Source of the DNA: Pseudomonas entomophila
GTDB taxonomy: Bacteria > Pseudomonadota > Gammaproteobacteria > Pseudomonadales > Pseudomonadaceae
DNA length: 64,000 nt
Assembly: GCF_029193575.1 (NCBI RefSeq)
Contig: NZ_JARGCS010000022.1
Span: 62,001 to 126,000 of the forward strand
Direction: 5' to 3'
The translations under genes were made by a program, and so were the position numbers. Every line of letters starts with the position of its first letter. The first letter of the stretch is position 1. Below, piece after piece: positions 23,971 to 32,831 of the stretch. The notes under the pieces are model-generated. The model saw only the letters and a program-made list of their open reading frames with translations, did not search any database and had not been told where the DNA came from.

Positions 23971-25477
23971 CGGCCACGGCCCGGCGTTGCAGGCTGCGTT
24001 TGCGCCAGATGCGCAGCAGCGGCAGGCTCAGCATGCAGAACACCAGGACCCACACGCTCATGCTGATAGGGCTCGACCAGAGGATGCCCAGCTCGCCGTT
24101 GGAGATCGACAGCGCGCGGCGCAGGTTCTGCTCCATCAGCCCGCCGAGGATGAAGCCCAGCAGGATTGGCGACAGCGGGAAGTCCAGCTTGCGCAGGATG
24201 TAGCCCATGATGCCGATGCCGACCATCAGGAACAGGTCGAAGGTGGTGGCGTGCACGGCGTACACACCGATCGCGGTGATGATCGCGATCACCGGCACCA
24301 GCGCCCAGTTCGGCACTGCGAGGATGCGGGTGAAGATGCGAATCATCGGGATGTTCAGGATCACCAGCATGATGTTGGCGATGAACAGCGAGGCGATCAG
24401 GCCCCAGACGATGTCCGGTTGCTGTTGGAACAGCAGTGGGCCGGGGGTGATGTTGTACAGGGTCAATGCACCGATCATCACCGCCGTGGTGCCCGAGCCC
24501 GGCACGCCGAGGGTCAGCATCGGCACCAGGGCGCCGCAGCAGGAGGCGCCGATGGCGGTTTCCGGGGCGGCCAGGCCGCGGGCGTCGCCCTTGCCGAACT
24601 TGCCCTTGGCGCCGGCGATGCGCTTCTCTGTCATGTACGCCACCGCACTGGCCAGGGTCGCGCCGGCACCGGGCAGTACGCCCATGAAGAAGCCGAGCAG
24701 GCCGCAGCGGATGTTGACGACGAACACCGAGGCCGCTTCCTTGAGGTTGAACAGCATGCGCCCGGTGGCCTTGACCGCTTGGTGGCCGTGGTGGGTCTTC
24801 TCCAGCAGCAGCAGGATCTCGCTGATCGAGAACAGGCCCAGCACCAGGACGACGAACTGAATGCCGTCGGCCAGGTGCACGCTGTCACCGGTGAAGCGAT
24901 ACACGCCGCTGTTGGCGTCGATGCCCACGGCCGAGAGGAACAGGCCGATCAACGCGGCGATGAAGGTCTTCAGCGGCTTGTCGCCGGCCATGCCGCCGAG
25001 GGCGACGATGGCGAACACCATCAACACGAAGTATTCCGCCGGCCCGAAGGCGATCGCCCATTTCGCCAGCAGCGGCGCGAACAGCACCATGCCGCAGGTG
25101 GCGATGAAGGCGCCGATGAACGAACTCCAGGCCGACAGCGACAGGGCCACGCCTGCCAGGCCCTGGCGGGCCATGGGGTAGCCGTCGAGGGTGGTCATCA
25201 CGGTGGAGGCTTCGCCCGGGATGTTCAGCAGGATCGAGCTGATGCGCCCGCCGTACTCGCAGCCCAGGTACACGGCGGCCAGCAGGATCAGCGCCGATTC
25301 CGGTGGCAGGCCGAGGGCGAAGGCGATGGGGATCAGCAGCGCCACGCCATTGATCGGGCCGAGGCCCGGCAGCAGGCCGACGACGGTGCCAATGAGGGTG
25401 CCGATGAGGGCTGTGACCAGGTTGTAGGGGCTCAGGGCGACGCCGAAGCCCTGGCCGAGGTAGCTCAAGGTATCCAT
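23963..25477 (-). CDS. tctA: Tripartite tricarboxylate transporter, large permease TctA
   Basis: 504 residues with about twelve membrane segments. The family signature is strong: GTVVGLLPGLGPINGVALL near residue 35, YGGRISSILLNIPGEASTVMTTLDGYPMA, and FFMGVLPGAGATLAS with a later LGVPGSGTTAVMIGAL. TctA is the sodium-dependent large permease of the citrate-type TTT system in the inner membrane. The stop codon of tctB lies 3 bases upstream of its ATG at 25477, and the gene overlaps the downstream AbrB-family gene. Substrate citrate or a related tri-/dicarboxylate, from the family and from the opdH neighbour. Confidence 0.95.
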   Translation of the reverse strand: MDTLSYLGQGFGVALSPYNLVTALIGTLIGTVVGLLPGLGPINGVALLIPIAFALGLPPESALILLAAVYLGCEYGGRISSILLNIPGEASTVMTTLDGYPMARQGLAGVALSLSAWSSFIGAFIATCGMVLFAPLLAKWAIAFGPAEYFVLMVFAIVALGGMAGDKPLKTFIAALIGLFLSAVGIDANSGVYRFTGDSVHLADGIQFVVLVLGLFSISEILLLLEKTHHGHQAVKATGRMLFNLKEAASVFVVNIRCGLLGFFMGVLPGAGATLASAVAYMTEKRIAGAKGKFGKGDARGLAAPETAIGASCCGALVPMLTLGVPGSGTTAVMIGALTLYNITPGPLLFQQQPDIVWGLIASLFIANIMLVILNIPMIRIFTRILAVPNWALVPVIAIITAIGVYAVHATTFDLFLMVGIGIMGYILRKLDFPLSPILLGFILGGLMEQNLRRALSISNGELGILWSSPISMSVWVLVFCMLSLPLLRIWRKRSLQRRAVADA

Positions 25478-25480
25478 GTG

Positions 25481-25939
25481 TCAGTTCTCCAGTACGTCGA
25501 GCAGGCCGAGGGGCAGGGGTACGTCCATCACCCGGTCGAACAGCCAGTAGAGGAAGATGCTCATGCCCACCACCACGATGGCGCTGTGCAGCCAGCGGCC
25601 GCCGTACAGGCGGGCCATGGGCAGGCCGATGAGGCTGGCGCTGAGGATGAAGCCCAGCGGCTCGAAGGTGGCGGCGAAGACGATCAGCAGGCCGACGCAG
25701 GCGGTGATCTTGGTGAGGGTCTCGCGGTCCAGCGGCAACTCGTCATCCTTGTGCACGATGGGCGTCGGGCGGATAGCCAGGTACAGCAGGCCCAGGCTCA
25801 TCAGGCCGAGCATCAGCAGCGGGTAGGCGCGCGGGCCCACCGGTTCATAGGAAAAAGCGGCCTGGTAGGGCCAGGCCATCACGGCCAGGGCGGCGCAAAC
25901 CGCCAGCAGGGCCAGGGCGAACAGGCGTTGCAGGATCAT
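25481..25939 (-). CDS. tctB: Tripartite tricarboxylate transporter, small permease TctB
   Basis: 152 residues with four hydrophobic segments (about 5-25, 39-58, 80-100 and 118-140), matching the TctB small-subunit pattern, which is weakly conserved in sequence. Position between tctC and tctA fixes the assignment. A REP pair separates it from tctC (140 bases), while tctA follows after 3 bases. Confidence 0.9.
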   Translation of the reverse strand: MILQRLFALALLAVCAALAVMAWPYQAAFSYEPVGPRAYPLLMLGLMSLGLLYLAIRPTPIVHKDDELPLDRETLTKITACVGLLIVFAATFEPLGFILSASLIGLPMARLYGGRWLHSAIVVVGMSIFLYWLFDRVMDVPLPLGLLDVLEN

Positions 25940-25970
25940 GGGGCAATCCTCGTGCGTGATCTTGGGGCAC

Positions 25971-26071
25971 GGCGCCTGTGGCAGCGGGCTCGCCCCGCGA
26001 TAGCGTCAGTGGCAGCAACGGTGTTGTCCGTGCTGCCGCTATCGCGGGCGAGTCCGCTCCTACAGGGATCG
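25971..26071. repeat. REP pair between tctC and tctB
   Basis: Two opposed units (GGCTCGCCCCGCGATAGC about 25985-26003 and CTATCGCGGGCGAGTCCGCTCCTACAGG about 26038-26066) share an inverted repeat around a short spacer. They sit inside the operon, downstream of the binding-protein gene. Confidence 0.88.
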
Positions 26072-26078
26072 TGGCGGC

Positions 26079-27059
26079 TTACTGGATCAGGCCGAATTCC
26101 TTGGCCAGGGTCTTGTAGTCGGCGACCTGCTTCTTCACGTAGGTGTCCAACTCCGCGCCGGTCATGGCGAACGGGAACAGCTCGCGCTGGTCTCGCAGCT
26201 TGGCGAAGTCCTCGGAGGCCAGCAGCTTGTCGAAGGAGGCCTTCCACCATGCGTAGTCCTCGTCGCTGACCTTTGGCCCCAGGTAGAAGCCGCGTACCAC
26301 CGGCCAGACGATGTCGTAGCCTTGCTCCTTGGCGGTGGGGATGTTCTTCATCTCTGGCTCGTCCAGGCGCTGTTCGGAGAACACCGCGAGGATGCGCATG
26401 TCGCCGCTCTGGATGTGCGGCATGGAGTCGGAGATGTCGGTGGAGCCGACCTGGATGTGCCCGCCGAGCAGCGCGGTGGCGATCTCGCCGCCGCCTTCCA
26501 GGGCCACGTAGCGCAGGTCGCGCGGGTTGATGCCGGCGGCCTTGGCGATCAGCGCGGTCTGCATCCAGTCCTGGCTGCCAACGGTGCCGCCGGAGCCGAT
26601 CACCACCTTGCCCGGGTCTTTCTTCAGGGCCGCGACCAGGTCGTCGAGGGTCTTGTAGGGCGAGTCGCTTTTCACCGCGATCGCGCCATAGCTGGTGCCG
26701 ACTGCGGCCAGCCATCTCACCGCGTTCTCGTCGAAGCGGCCGAACTTGCCTTGGGCGAGGTTGAGCAACGAACCGCTGGACCAGGCCACCAGGGTGCCGG
26801 CATCGCCTGGGCGCTGGGCGACTACCGCGTTGTAGGCCACCGCGCCGACACCGCCGGGCATGTAGGTCACGCGCATGGGCTTGCTGAGGATCTTCTCGTT
26901 GACCAGGGCGCTTTGCGCCAGCTTGCAGGTCAGGTCGAAACCACCGCCGGGCGAGGCCGGGGCGATGCATTCGGGGCGTTTCGGTTCGGCGGCCAGGGCG
27001 TTGCCGGCGAGCAGCAGGCACCCGGTGGCCAGGGCGAGGCGGCGCAGTGAAAGGTTCAT
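26079..27059 (-). CDS. tctC: Tripartite tricarboxylate transporter substrate-binding protein TctC
   Basis: 326 residues. Signal peptide 1-23 (ending NALA) and a mature Bug/TctC-type protein: IAPASPGGGFDLTCKL, VTYMPGGVGAVAYN, VVIGSGGTVGSQDWM and LRYVALEGGGEIATALLGGHIQVGSTD. It binds the carboxylate in the periplasm and hands it to TctA/TctB. It is the first transporter gene after opdH, 31 bases downstream of the opdH stop, and its higher expression relative to tctBA is probably secured by the REP pair after it. Confidence 0.94.
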   Translation of the reverse strand: MNLSLRRLALATGCLLLAGNALAAEPKRPECIAPASPGGGFDLTCKLAQSALVNEKILSKPMRVTYMPGGVGAVAYNAVVAQRPGDAGTLVAWSSGSLLNLAQGKFGRFDENAVRWLAAVGTSYGAIAVKSDSPYKTLDDLVAALKKDPGKVVIGSGGTVGSQDWMQTALIAKAAGINPRDLRYVALEGGGEIATALLGGHIQVGSTDISDSMPHIQSGDMRILAVFSEQRLDEPEMKNIPTAKEQGYDIVWPVVRGFYLGPKVSDEDYAWWKASFDKLLASEDFAKLRDQRELFPFAMTGAELDTYVKKQVADYKTLAKEFGLIQ

Positions 27060-27090
27060 CGTCTATCTCCGTGAGCGTTGTTGTTATGGG

Positions 27091-28380
27091 TTACCACAAG
27101 GCCAGGCTGTAACTCACCAGCAGCCGCACTTCGTCGGCGTCGCGGGCGAAGTTCGAGCGGAACGTGGCGTTGCGCAGGCGCACGGCGACGTTTTTCAACG
27201 GGCCGCTCTGCACCACGTACTTGAACTCGGTGTTGCGCTCCCACTCCTTGCCCTCGCTGCCATCGGCGCGGCTGACGTTGTCGCCGTTGATGTAGCGGGT
27301 CATGAAGGTCAGGCCGGGGATGCCCAGGGAGGCGAAGTTGTAGTCGTAGCGCACCTGCCAGGAGCGCTCGTCGGCGCCGGCGAAGTCGTTGATCTGCACG
27401 AAGTTGACCAGGTACGGGTCGGCGCCATCGATGTACGGGAAGGCGCTGTCGCCCGACAGGTGCTGGTAAGCGCCGCTGAACTTGTGCCCGCCGAGGGTGT
27501 AGCTGAGCAGGCCGTTGACGGTGGTGTTGTCGATCTTGCCGGCCAGGGCCGAGCCCTGCTCGTCGCTCTTCGACAGACGCAAGTCAGCGCCCAGGGTGCC
27601 CGGGCCCCACGGCTGGGTGGCGACCAGGCCGACGAAGTGCTGGCGGTAGATATCGTCGAGCTGGGCGAAGTGGTAGCTGCCGGTGATGCGGTCGGTGAAC
27701 TTGTAGTCCAGCCCGCCCAGGTCGTAGTGGTCGGCCGAGAACGTGCCGCCGAAGCGGCCATTCTTGTTGTTCAGCGCCAGGTCTTCCCAGTTGGTGTCGT
27801 TGCGGTCCTTGGCCTTCTCCAGACGCCCGCCGGTGAAGGTCAGGTTCTTGATCTCGTTGGAGGTCAGCAGGCCGCCTTCGAATGTTTGCGGCAGGATGCG
27901 CCCGTCGTTGGGCTGCAGGGTCGGCAGTTCGGGGATCAGCGTGCCGACCTTCAGTTCGGTCTTCGACACCTTGACCTTGCCGGTCAGGCCGAGCTTGGAA
28001 TATTCATCGGCGGCCTTGCCGTTGTCATGGGTCGGCAGCAGGCCGGTGTCGGTACGGTCGGGGCTGGAGTCGAGCTTGATGCCGAGCATGCCCAGCGCGT
28101 CCAGGCCGAACCCCACGGTGCCCTCGGTGTAGCCAGACTCGAAATTGAGCATGAACCCCTGGGCCCATTCGTCGCGCTTGGATTGCTGCGCGCTGGTGCC
28201 GTCGCGGAAATCGCGGTTGAAGTACATGTTGCGGGTTTCGAAGGTGGCCGTGCTGTCTTCGAAGAACGCGGCCTGGCTCATCGGGGCGACGCCGGCAAGG
28301 GCGAGCGCGCCGGCCATGGCGCTGGGGCGGGCGGTGAAGGATCGGATAGGCGCGAACGCCTGCGGCTGCATTGACTGCAT
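27091..28380 (-). CDS. opdH: OprD-family porin, OpdH-like (tricarboxylates)
   Basis: 429 residues from the ATG at 28380, preceded by GGAG. Signal peptide about 1-36 (ending QAA), then the OprD N-terminal FFEDSTATFETRNMYFNRDFRDG and a long beta-barrel ending LLVSYSLALW with repeated aromatic-girdle strands. Position at the head of tctCBA and facing tctDE matches P. aeruginosa OpdH, which admits cis-aconitate and similar tricarboxylates. The symbol is by context; other OprD homologues differ little in sequence. Confidence 0.85.
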   Translation of the reverse strand: MQSMQPQAFAPIRSFTARPSAMAGALALAGVAPMSQAAFFEDSTATFETRNMYFNRDFRDGTSAQQSKRDEWAQGFMLNFESGYTEGTVGFGLDALGMLGIKLDSSPDRTDTGLLPTHDNGKAADEYSKLGLTGKVKVSKTELKVGTLIPELPTLQPNDGRILPQTFEGGLLTSNEIKNLTFTGGRLEKAKDRNDTNWEDLALNNKNGRFGGTFSADHYDLGGLDYKFTDRITGSYHFAQLDDIYRQHFVGLVATQPWGPGTLGADLRLSKSDEQGSALAGKIDNTTVNGLLSYTLGGHKFSGAYQHLSGDSAFPYIDGADPYLVNFVQINDFAGADERSWQVRYDYNFASLGIPGLTFMTRYINGDNVSRADGSEGKEWERNTEFKYVVQSGPLKNVAVRLRNATFRSNFARDADEVRLLVSYSLALW

Positions 28381-28474
28381 CGTCGTCTGACTCCGTTTAT
28401 TGTTCTTATTGGTATGCACCTTGCTGGTGCTTTTTTCGGCGCGTGGGGCGACCGTGGTGCGATGCTAGGCAATC

Positions 28475-28506
28475 AACCTTTCGCTAACCTTTCAGCGTGA
28501 AAGGTT
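28475..28506. promoter_or_regulatory. Candidate TctD box: 11-bp direct repeats in the opdH-tctD interval
   Basis: AACCTTTCGCT (28475-28485) and AACCTTTCAGC (28486-28496) are head-to-tail repeats with an 11-base period, followed by the inverted half GAAAGGTT (28499-28506). OmpR-family regulators usually bind such direct repeats. It lies between the divergent opdH and tctD starts and could serve both. Confidence 0.6.
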
Positions 28507-28582
28507 TGTGACAAGGGGCTTCACAGCCCTCCCGACGGCGGTACACTCCGCGCCACCGCCCCACCCGAGCAGGGAGAATCCG

Positions 28583-29254
28583 ATGCGTGTGCTGCTGGTC
28601 GAAGACCACCTGCAACTGGCTGAAAGCGTGGCCCAGGCCCTCAAGAGCCATGGCCTGACCGTGGACGTGCTGCACGATGGCGTGGCCGCCGACCTGGCCT
28701 TGGCCAGCGAGGACTATGCCGTGGCCGTGCTGGATGTCGGCCTGCCGCGCATGGACGGTTTCGAGGTGCTGGCGCGCCTGCGCTCACGGGGCAAGACCCT
28801 GCCGGTGCTGATGCTCACCGCGCGCAGCGACGTCAAGGACCGTGTGCACGGGCTGAACCTGGGCGCCGACGATTACCTGGCCAAGCCGTTCGAGTTGACC
28901 GAGCTGGAGGCACGGGTCAAGGCCCTGCTGCGCCGCAGCGTGCTCGGTGGCGAGCGCCAGCAGCGCTGCGGGCCGCTGGTCTACGACCTCGATACCCGGC
29001 GCTTCACCCTCGGCGAGGAGCCGCTGACCCTCACCTCCCGCGAGCAAAGCGTGCTCGAGGCATTGATCGCCCGTCCTGGTCGGGTGATGAGCAAGGAGCA
29101 ACTGGCCGCCCAGGTGTTCGGCCTGGACGAGGAGGCCAGCCCCGACGCCATCGAGATCTACGTGCACCGCCTGCGCAAGAAGCTCGATGGCCACCCGGTG
29201 GCGATCGTCACCTTCCGTGGGCTTGGCTACTTGCTGGAGCACCGCGATGCGTGA
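28583..29254 (+). CDS. tctD: OmpR-family response regulator TctD
   Basis: 223 residues from the ATG at 28583 (AGGGAG upstream). Receiver domain with phospho-acceptor Asp51 (AVAVLDVGLPRMDGF), Lys in AKPFE and conserved EDH; the winged-helix output domain (about 125-220) has LTLTSREQSVLEALIARPGRVMSKEQL and DAIEIYVHRLRKKL. Its start is divergent from opdH and it overlaps tctE by 8 bases. It regulates the tricarboxylate uptake genes, by gene order and family. Confidence 0.92.
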   Translation: MRVLLVEDHLQLAESVAQALKSHGLTVDVLHDGVAADLALASEDYAVAVLDVGLPRMDGFEVLARLRSRGKTLPVLMLTARSDVKDRVHGLNLGADDYLAKPFELTELEARVKALLRRSVLGGERQQRCGPLVYDLDTRRFTLGEEPLTLTSREQSVLEALIARPGRVMSKEQLAAQVFGLDEEASPDAIEIYVHRLRKKLDGHPVAIVTFRGLGYLLEHRDA

Positions 29255-30626
29255 CACCGGTAGCCTGCGTGGGCGCCTGCTGGGCAACCTGGCGCTGCTG
29301 CTGGTGGTGTTGATGCTGGCCAGCGGCCTGAGCGCCTACTGGAACGGCCGTGAAGCCGCCGATACCGCCTACGACCGCACCCTGCTGGCCTCGGCGCGGA
29401 CCATCGCAGCGGGCCTGTCGCAGCGCGATGGCACCCTTAGCGCCGATGTGCCCTACGTGGCCCTGGACACCTTCGCCTACGACAGTGCCGGGCGCATCTA
29501 CTACCAGGTGCTGGACATCCACCAGAAGCTGATCTCTGGCTACGAGAACCTGCCACCGCCGCCGCCCGGCACGCCGCGCACCGACGACTACCCGGCGCTG
29601 GCACGCTTCTACAACGCCACCTACCTGGGCCAGGACGTGCGTGTGGTCAGCCTGCTCAAGGCGGTCAGCGAGCCGAACATGAACGGTATGGCGGAGATTC
29701 GCGTGGCCGAGACCGAGGAGGCGCGGGTCAGCATGGCCCGTGGCTTGATGGCCGATACCCTGCTGCGCCTGGGCATGTTGGCGCTGGGCGCGCTGGTGAT
29801 GGTGTGGTTCGCCATCAGCGCCGCGTTGCGCCCGCTGGAGCGGCTACGCACGGCTGTGGAGGAGCGCCAGCCTGACGACCTGCGGGCCTTGCCGGTGGTG
29901 CAGGTGCAGCACGAACTGGGGCCGTTGGTGCGTGCGCTGAACCACTTCACCGAGCGCTTGCGTGGGCAGTTCGAGCGCCAGGCGCAGTTCATCGCCGACG
30001 CCGCCCATGAACTGCGCACGCCCCTGGCGGCGCTCAAGGCGCGGGTCGAACTGGGGTTGCGCTCGCGCGAGCCTGAGGAGTGGCGCCAGACCCTGGAGTC
30101 CGCTGTCCAGGGCACCGACCGCCTGACCCACTTGGCCAACCAGTTGCTGTCGCTGGCGCGGGTGGAAAACGGCGCGCGGGCCATCGCCGAGGGTGGCGCC
30201 CAGCGCCTGGACTTGAGCCAGCTGGCCCGTGAGCTGGGCATGGCCATGGCCCCGCTGGCCCATGCCCGTGGCGTGGCCCTGGCGCTGGAGGCCGAAGCGC
30301 CGGTGTGGCTCAAGGGCGAGCCGACCTTGCTCAACGAGTTGCTCAGCAACCTGGTGGACAACGCCTTGGCGCATACCCCGGCGGGGGGCAACGTGATCCT
30401 GCGGGTGCTGGCCCCGGCGGTGCTGGAGGTGGAGGACGATGGGCCGGGGATTCCCGAGGCTGATCGCGAGCGGGTGTTCGAGCGCTTCTATCGGCGCAGC
30501 ATGCAGGGCAGTGGGCTGGGGCTGGCCATCGTCGGCGAGATCTGCCGGGCGCACTTGGCGCAGATCAGCCTGCATGATGGCGAGAAGGGGGGGTTGAAGG
30601 TGCGGGTGAGTTTCATCGCCGACTAG
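29247..30626 (+). CDS. tctE: Sensor histidine kinase TctE
   Basis: 459 residues from the ATG at 29247. Two transmembrane segments (about 13-33 and 172-192) bracket a periplasmic sensor domain containing YVALDTFAYDSAGRIYYQVLD. The H-box FIADAAHELRTPLAALKARVEL carries the phospho-accepting His, and the ATPase boxes LLSNLVDNALAHTPAGG (N), DDGPGIP (G1) and GSGLGLAIV (G2) are intact. Senses citrate-type carboxylates by homology and passes phosphate to TctD; the start codon overlaps the tctD stop. Confidence 0.93.
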   Translation: MRDTGSLRGRLLGNLALLLVVLMLASGLSAYWNGREAADTAYDRTLLASARTIAAGLSQRDGTLSADVPYVALDTFAYDSAGRIYYQVLDIHQKLISGYENLPPPPPGTPRTDDYPALARFYNATYLGQDVRVVSLLKAVSEPNMNGMAEIRVAETEEARVSMARGLMADTLLRLGMLALGALVMVWFAISAALRPLERLRTAVEERQPDDLRALPVVQVQHELGPLVRALNHFTERLRGQFERQAQFIADAAHELRTPLAALKARVELGLRSREPEEWRQTLESAVQGTDRLTHLANQLLSLARVENGARAIAEGGAQRLDLSQLARELGMAMAPLAHARGVALALEAEAPVWLKGEPTLLNELLSNLVDNALAHTPAGGNVILRVLAPAVLEVEDDGPGIPEADRERVFERFYRRSMQGSGLGLAIVGEICRAHLAQISLHDGEKGGLKVRVSFIAD

Positions 30627-30636
30627 GTCGGCACGG

Positions 30637-31446
30637 TCACCCGCGCAGCATGTCCCGCGCTTCGAGCAGCTCGGTCAGGTCCAGGTCCTTGCCCTCGGGC
30701 AAGCGCAGGTGCTGGTAGGCGGGCAGGGTGGTCAGCGGCCTGCCGCGTCCGCGCAGGCTCAATGAGCGGGCGATCTGCACGATGCCGATGTAATCGATGC
30801 TGTCGGTCTCGCGCTCCAGGTCCTGGACCTGGCTGGGCAGGTTGACCAACTGCTCGGGAAACTCCCAGGCGCTGAGGATCTTGTCGCCCAGCACCGGGTG
30901 GATCTGCTCGATCACGTAGTGCAGGCACACCGGGTCGGACAGCAGCTCGTTGTGCTCCTCGGCGTAGATCAGCACTGGCAGCGCGCCGATCTGGTGGACC
31001 AGCCCGCCGAGGGTCGCCTGGTCGGGTTTGAGGTGGGTGTAGCGACGGCAGATTTCGTAGCTGATGCCCGCCACTTCCAGGCTGTTTTCCCAGATATCTC
31101 GCAGTTTTTGCTCCACCGCCGGCGAGCGGGCATGGAAGATCTGCTCGATCACCAGGCCGATGGCCAGGTTGCAGCTGTAGTTGACGCCCAGGCGGGTGAT
31201 CGCGGTGTGCAGGTCGGTGACTTCCACCATGGCCCGCAACAGCGGGCTGTTGACCACTTTGATCAGGCGCGCCGACAAGGCCGCGTCGCGGCCGATCACA
31301 CGGCTCAGGGCGGCGACGCTGATCTCGCTGTCCTCGGCGGCCTCGCGAATGCTCAAGGCCACTTCCGGCAGCGTGGGCAGGACCAGGTCGTCGTTGTCGA
31401 TGGCGGCGAGCAATTGCGCTTGAACCATCTCGGCCAGGTTGTTCAT
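30637..31446 (-). CDS. HDOD-domain protein
   Basis: 269 residues from the ATG at 31446, preceded by AGAGAAG. The HDOD domain spans most of the protein: LPTLPEVALSIREAAED, RVIGRDAALSARLIKVVNSPLLR, ITRLGVNYSCNLAIGLVIEQIF and a VHQIGALPVLIYAEE segment. HDOD proteins are HD-like but generally lack phosphohydrolase residues and act in regulation, often in cyclic-di-GMP or virulence signalling. Convergent with tctE. Its specific role here is unknown. Confidence 0.88.
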   Translation of the reverse strand: MNNLAEMVQAQLLAAIDNDDLVLPTLPEVALSIREAAEDSEISVAALSRVIGRDAALSARLIKVVNSPLLRAMVEVTDLHTAITRLGVNYSCNLAIGLVIEQIFHARSPAVEQKLRDIWENSLEVAGISYEICRRYTHLKPDQATLGGLVHQIGALPVLIYAEEHNELLSDPVCLHYVIEQIHPVLGDKILSAWEFPEQLVNLPSQVQDLERETDSIDYIGIVQIARSLSLRGRGRPLTTLPAYQHLRLPEGKDLDLTELLEARDMLRG

Positions 31447-31501
31447 GGACTTCTCTACCGCAGTGGTGGAACGGCCCCGTCGTGACGACGGGGCAGGCTG
31501 G

Positions 31502-32443
31502 TCAGCGTTGGATTTCCCGATCGCGATCCAGTTCATAGGGAAGGCTCAGCAACTCCAGGCGCGGCCCTTCGAGGCTGCCCAAGTGCAGGTTGTCGTCTTC
31601 CACCGCATCGGCGCTGAGCACCGCCAGCAGCTCGCAGCCCTGACCATTGCGTGCGGCGATCACCACCTCGCCCACCGACGAGCCGTGGGTGGGCGAGAAG
31701 ATTTCCGCACCTGGGGCCGGCGCCTGCTCCTGGGCCAGTGCCAGGCGGTACTGGCGGCGCTTGAGCTTGCCCAGGTACTGCATGCGCGCGACGATTTCCT
31801 GTCCGGTGTAGCAGCCTTTCTTGAAGCTCACGCCGCCGACGGCCTGCAGGTTGATCATCTGCGGGATGAACAGCTCGCGGGTCGGGCCCATCACCTGGCC
31901 AATGCCGGCGCGCACCTGGCCGAGCAGCCAGGCGTCCAGGGTGACTTCGGGGAGCGCGCCGGCGAGGGTCGCGCGCACGTTGGCGGCGTGTTCGGCAGGC
32001 ACCCACAGTTCGACGCGGCCTTCGGACACGCGAACCGCGATCAGGCCGTCATGGCGCACGGTGGCGCCGGCTTCTTCCGGCAGCGAGAGGCCCAGTGCCT
32101 GCAGCACGGCATCGGCCTGCTGCAGGCCGAAGCGGGCCCAGGCGGCGCTCTCATCGGTCAGGGTGGCCTTGGAAAAGACCGCGTACTTCTTGAGGTCCGC
32201 CAATTGCGCTTCGAGCAGTTCGCTGGCCATGGCCAACAGGTAGCCGTTGCCCTCGGGCAGGATGCGGAAGCTCGACTGCATGCGGCCCTTGACCATGCAG
32301 CGCGCGCCGAGGCTGGCGTGTTCCAGGTCGAGGTAGTTGAGGTTGCAGGTCAGCTGGCCTTGCAGGAACTTGCCGGCGTCAGAGCCGCGCACGGCAAGGA
32401 TGCCCTCGTGGGACAGGGGGGTGAAGAAAGCGGAGTCGGCCAT
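31502..32443 (-). CDS. ygfZ: Folate-binding YgfZ, iron-sulfur repair/tRNA-modification protein
   Basis: 313 residues. The diagnostic motif KGCYTGQEIVARMQYLGKLKR, with the invariant Cys, is in the second half; the N-terminal part VRGSDAGKFLQGQLTCNL is the glycine-cleavage T-protein-like domain. YgfZ binds tetrahydrofolate and supports iron-sulfur enzymes. It is divergent from sdhE, with 133 bases between starts, a conserved pairing in gamma-proteobacteria. Confidence 0.93.
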   Translation of the reverse strand: MADSAFFTPLSHEGILAVRGSDAGKFLQGQLTCNLNYLDLEHASLGARCMVKGRMQSSFRILPEGNGYLLAMASELLEAQLADLKKYAVFSKATLTDESAAWARFGLQQADAVLQALGLSLPEEAGATVRHDGLIAVRVSEGRVELWVPAEHAANVRATLAGALPEVTLDAWLLGQVRAGIGQVMGPTRELFIPQMINLQAVGGVSFKKGCYTGQEIVARMQYLGKLKRRQYRLALAQEQAPAPGAEIFSPTHGSSVGEVVIAARNGQGCELLAVLSADAVEDDNLHLGSLEGPRLELLSLPYELDRDREIQR

Positions 32444-32576
32444 GGGTCATCGCGATTGCTAAAGACTGGCGGCCATCATAGAACGCCGGTAACAAAATAG
32501 GTAGGTGAGCAGACCAACGCCTAGTACCTCCCTGGCCATCGCCCTGTATACTGGCGGGCCATTCGAGGAGGGCCCC

Positions 32577-32831
32577 ATGGTCGAACAAACTGAACTCAAC
32601 CGGCTTTTCTGGCACAGCCGCCGCGGCATGCTGGAACTGGACGTGCTGCTGGTGCCATTCACCCAGGAAGTCTACGCCACCCTCAGCGAAAGCGACCGCG
32701 AGCTGTACCGTCGCCTGCTGACCTGTGAGGATCAGGATATGTTCGGCTGGTTCATGGAACGCAGCGAGTCCGAGGACCCGGAGTTGCAGCGCATGGTCCG
32801 TATCATCCTGGACCGTGTCCAGCCCAAGTGA
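32577..32831 (+). CDS. sdhE: SdhE (YgfY), FAD assembly factor for succinate dehydrogenase
   Basis: 84 residues from the ATG at 32577 (GAGGAGGG upstream). The family motif RRGMLELD is present (residues 15-22, with [10 protein letters not shown] before it), and Glu/Asp-rich [13 protein letters not shown] follows. SdhE helps insert FAD into SdhA. Its stop overlaps the following ygfX frame by 17 bases. Confidence 0.94.
   Translation: MVEQTELNRLFWHSRRGMLELDVLLVPFTQEVYATLSESDRELYRRLLTCEDQDMFGWFMERSESEDPELQRMVRIILDRVQPK

Noticed and set aside
22949-26269. 1106-codon frame antisense to the tct operon
   Set aside because: Complement of AbrB/tctA/tctB coding sequence in G+C-rich DNA; no domain, no start signal, composition typical of shadow frames.
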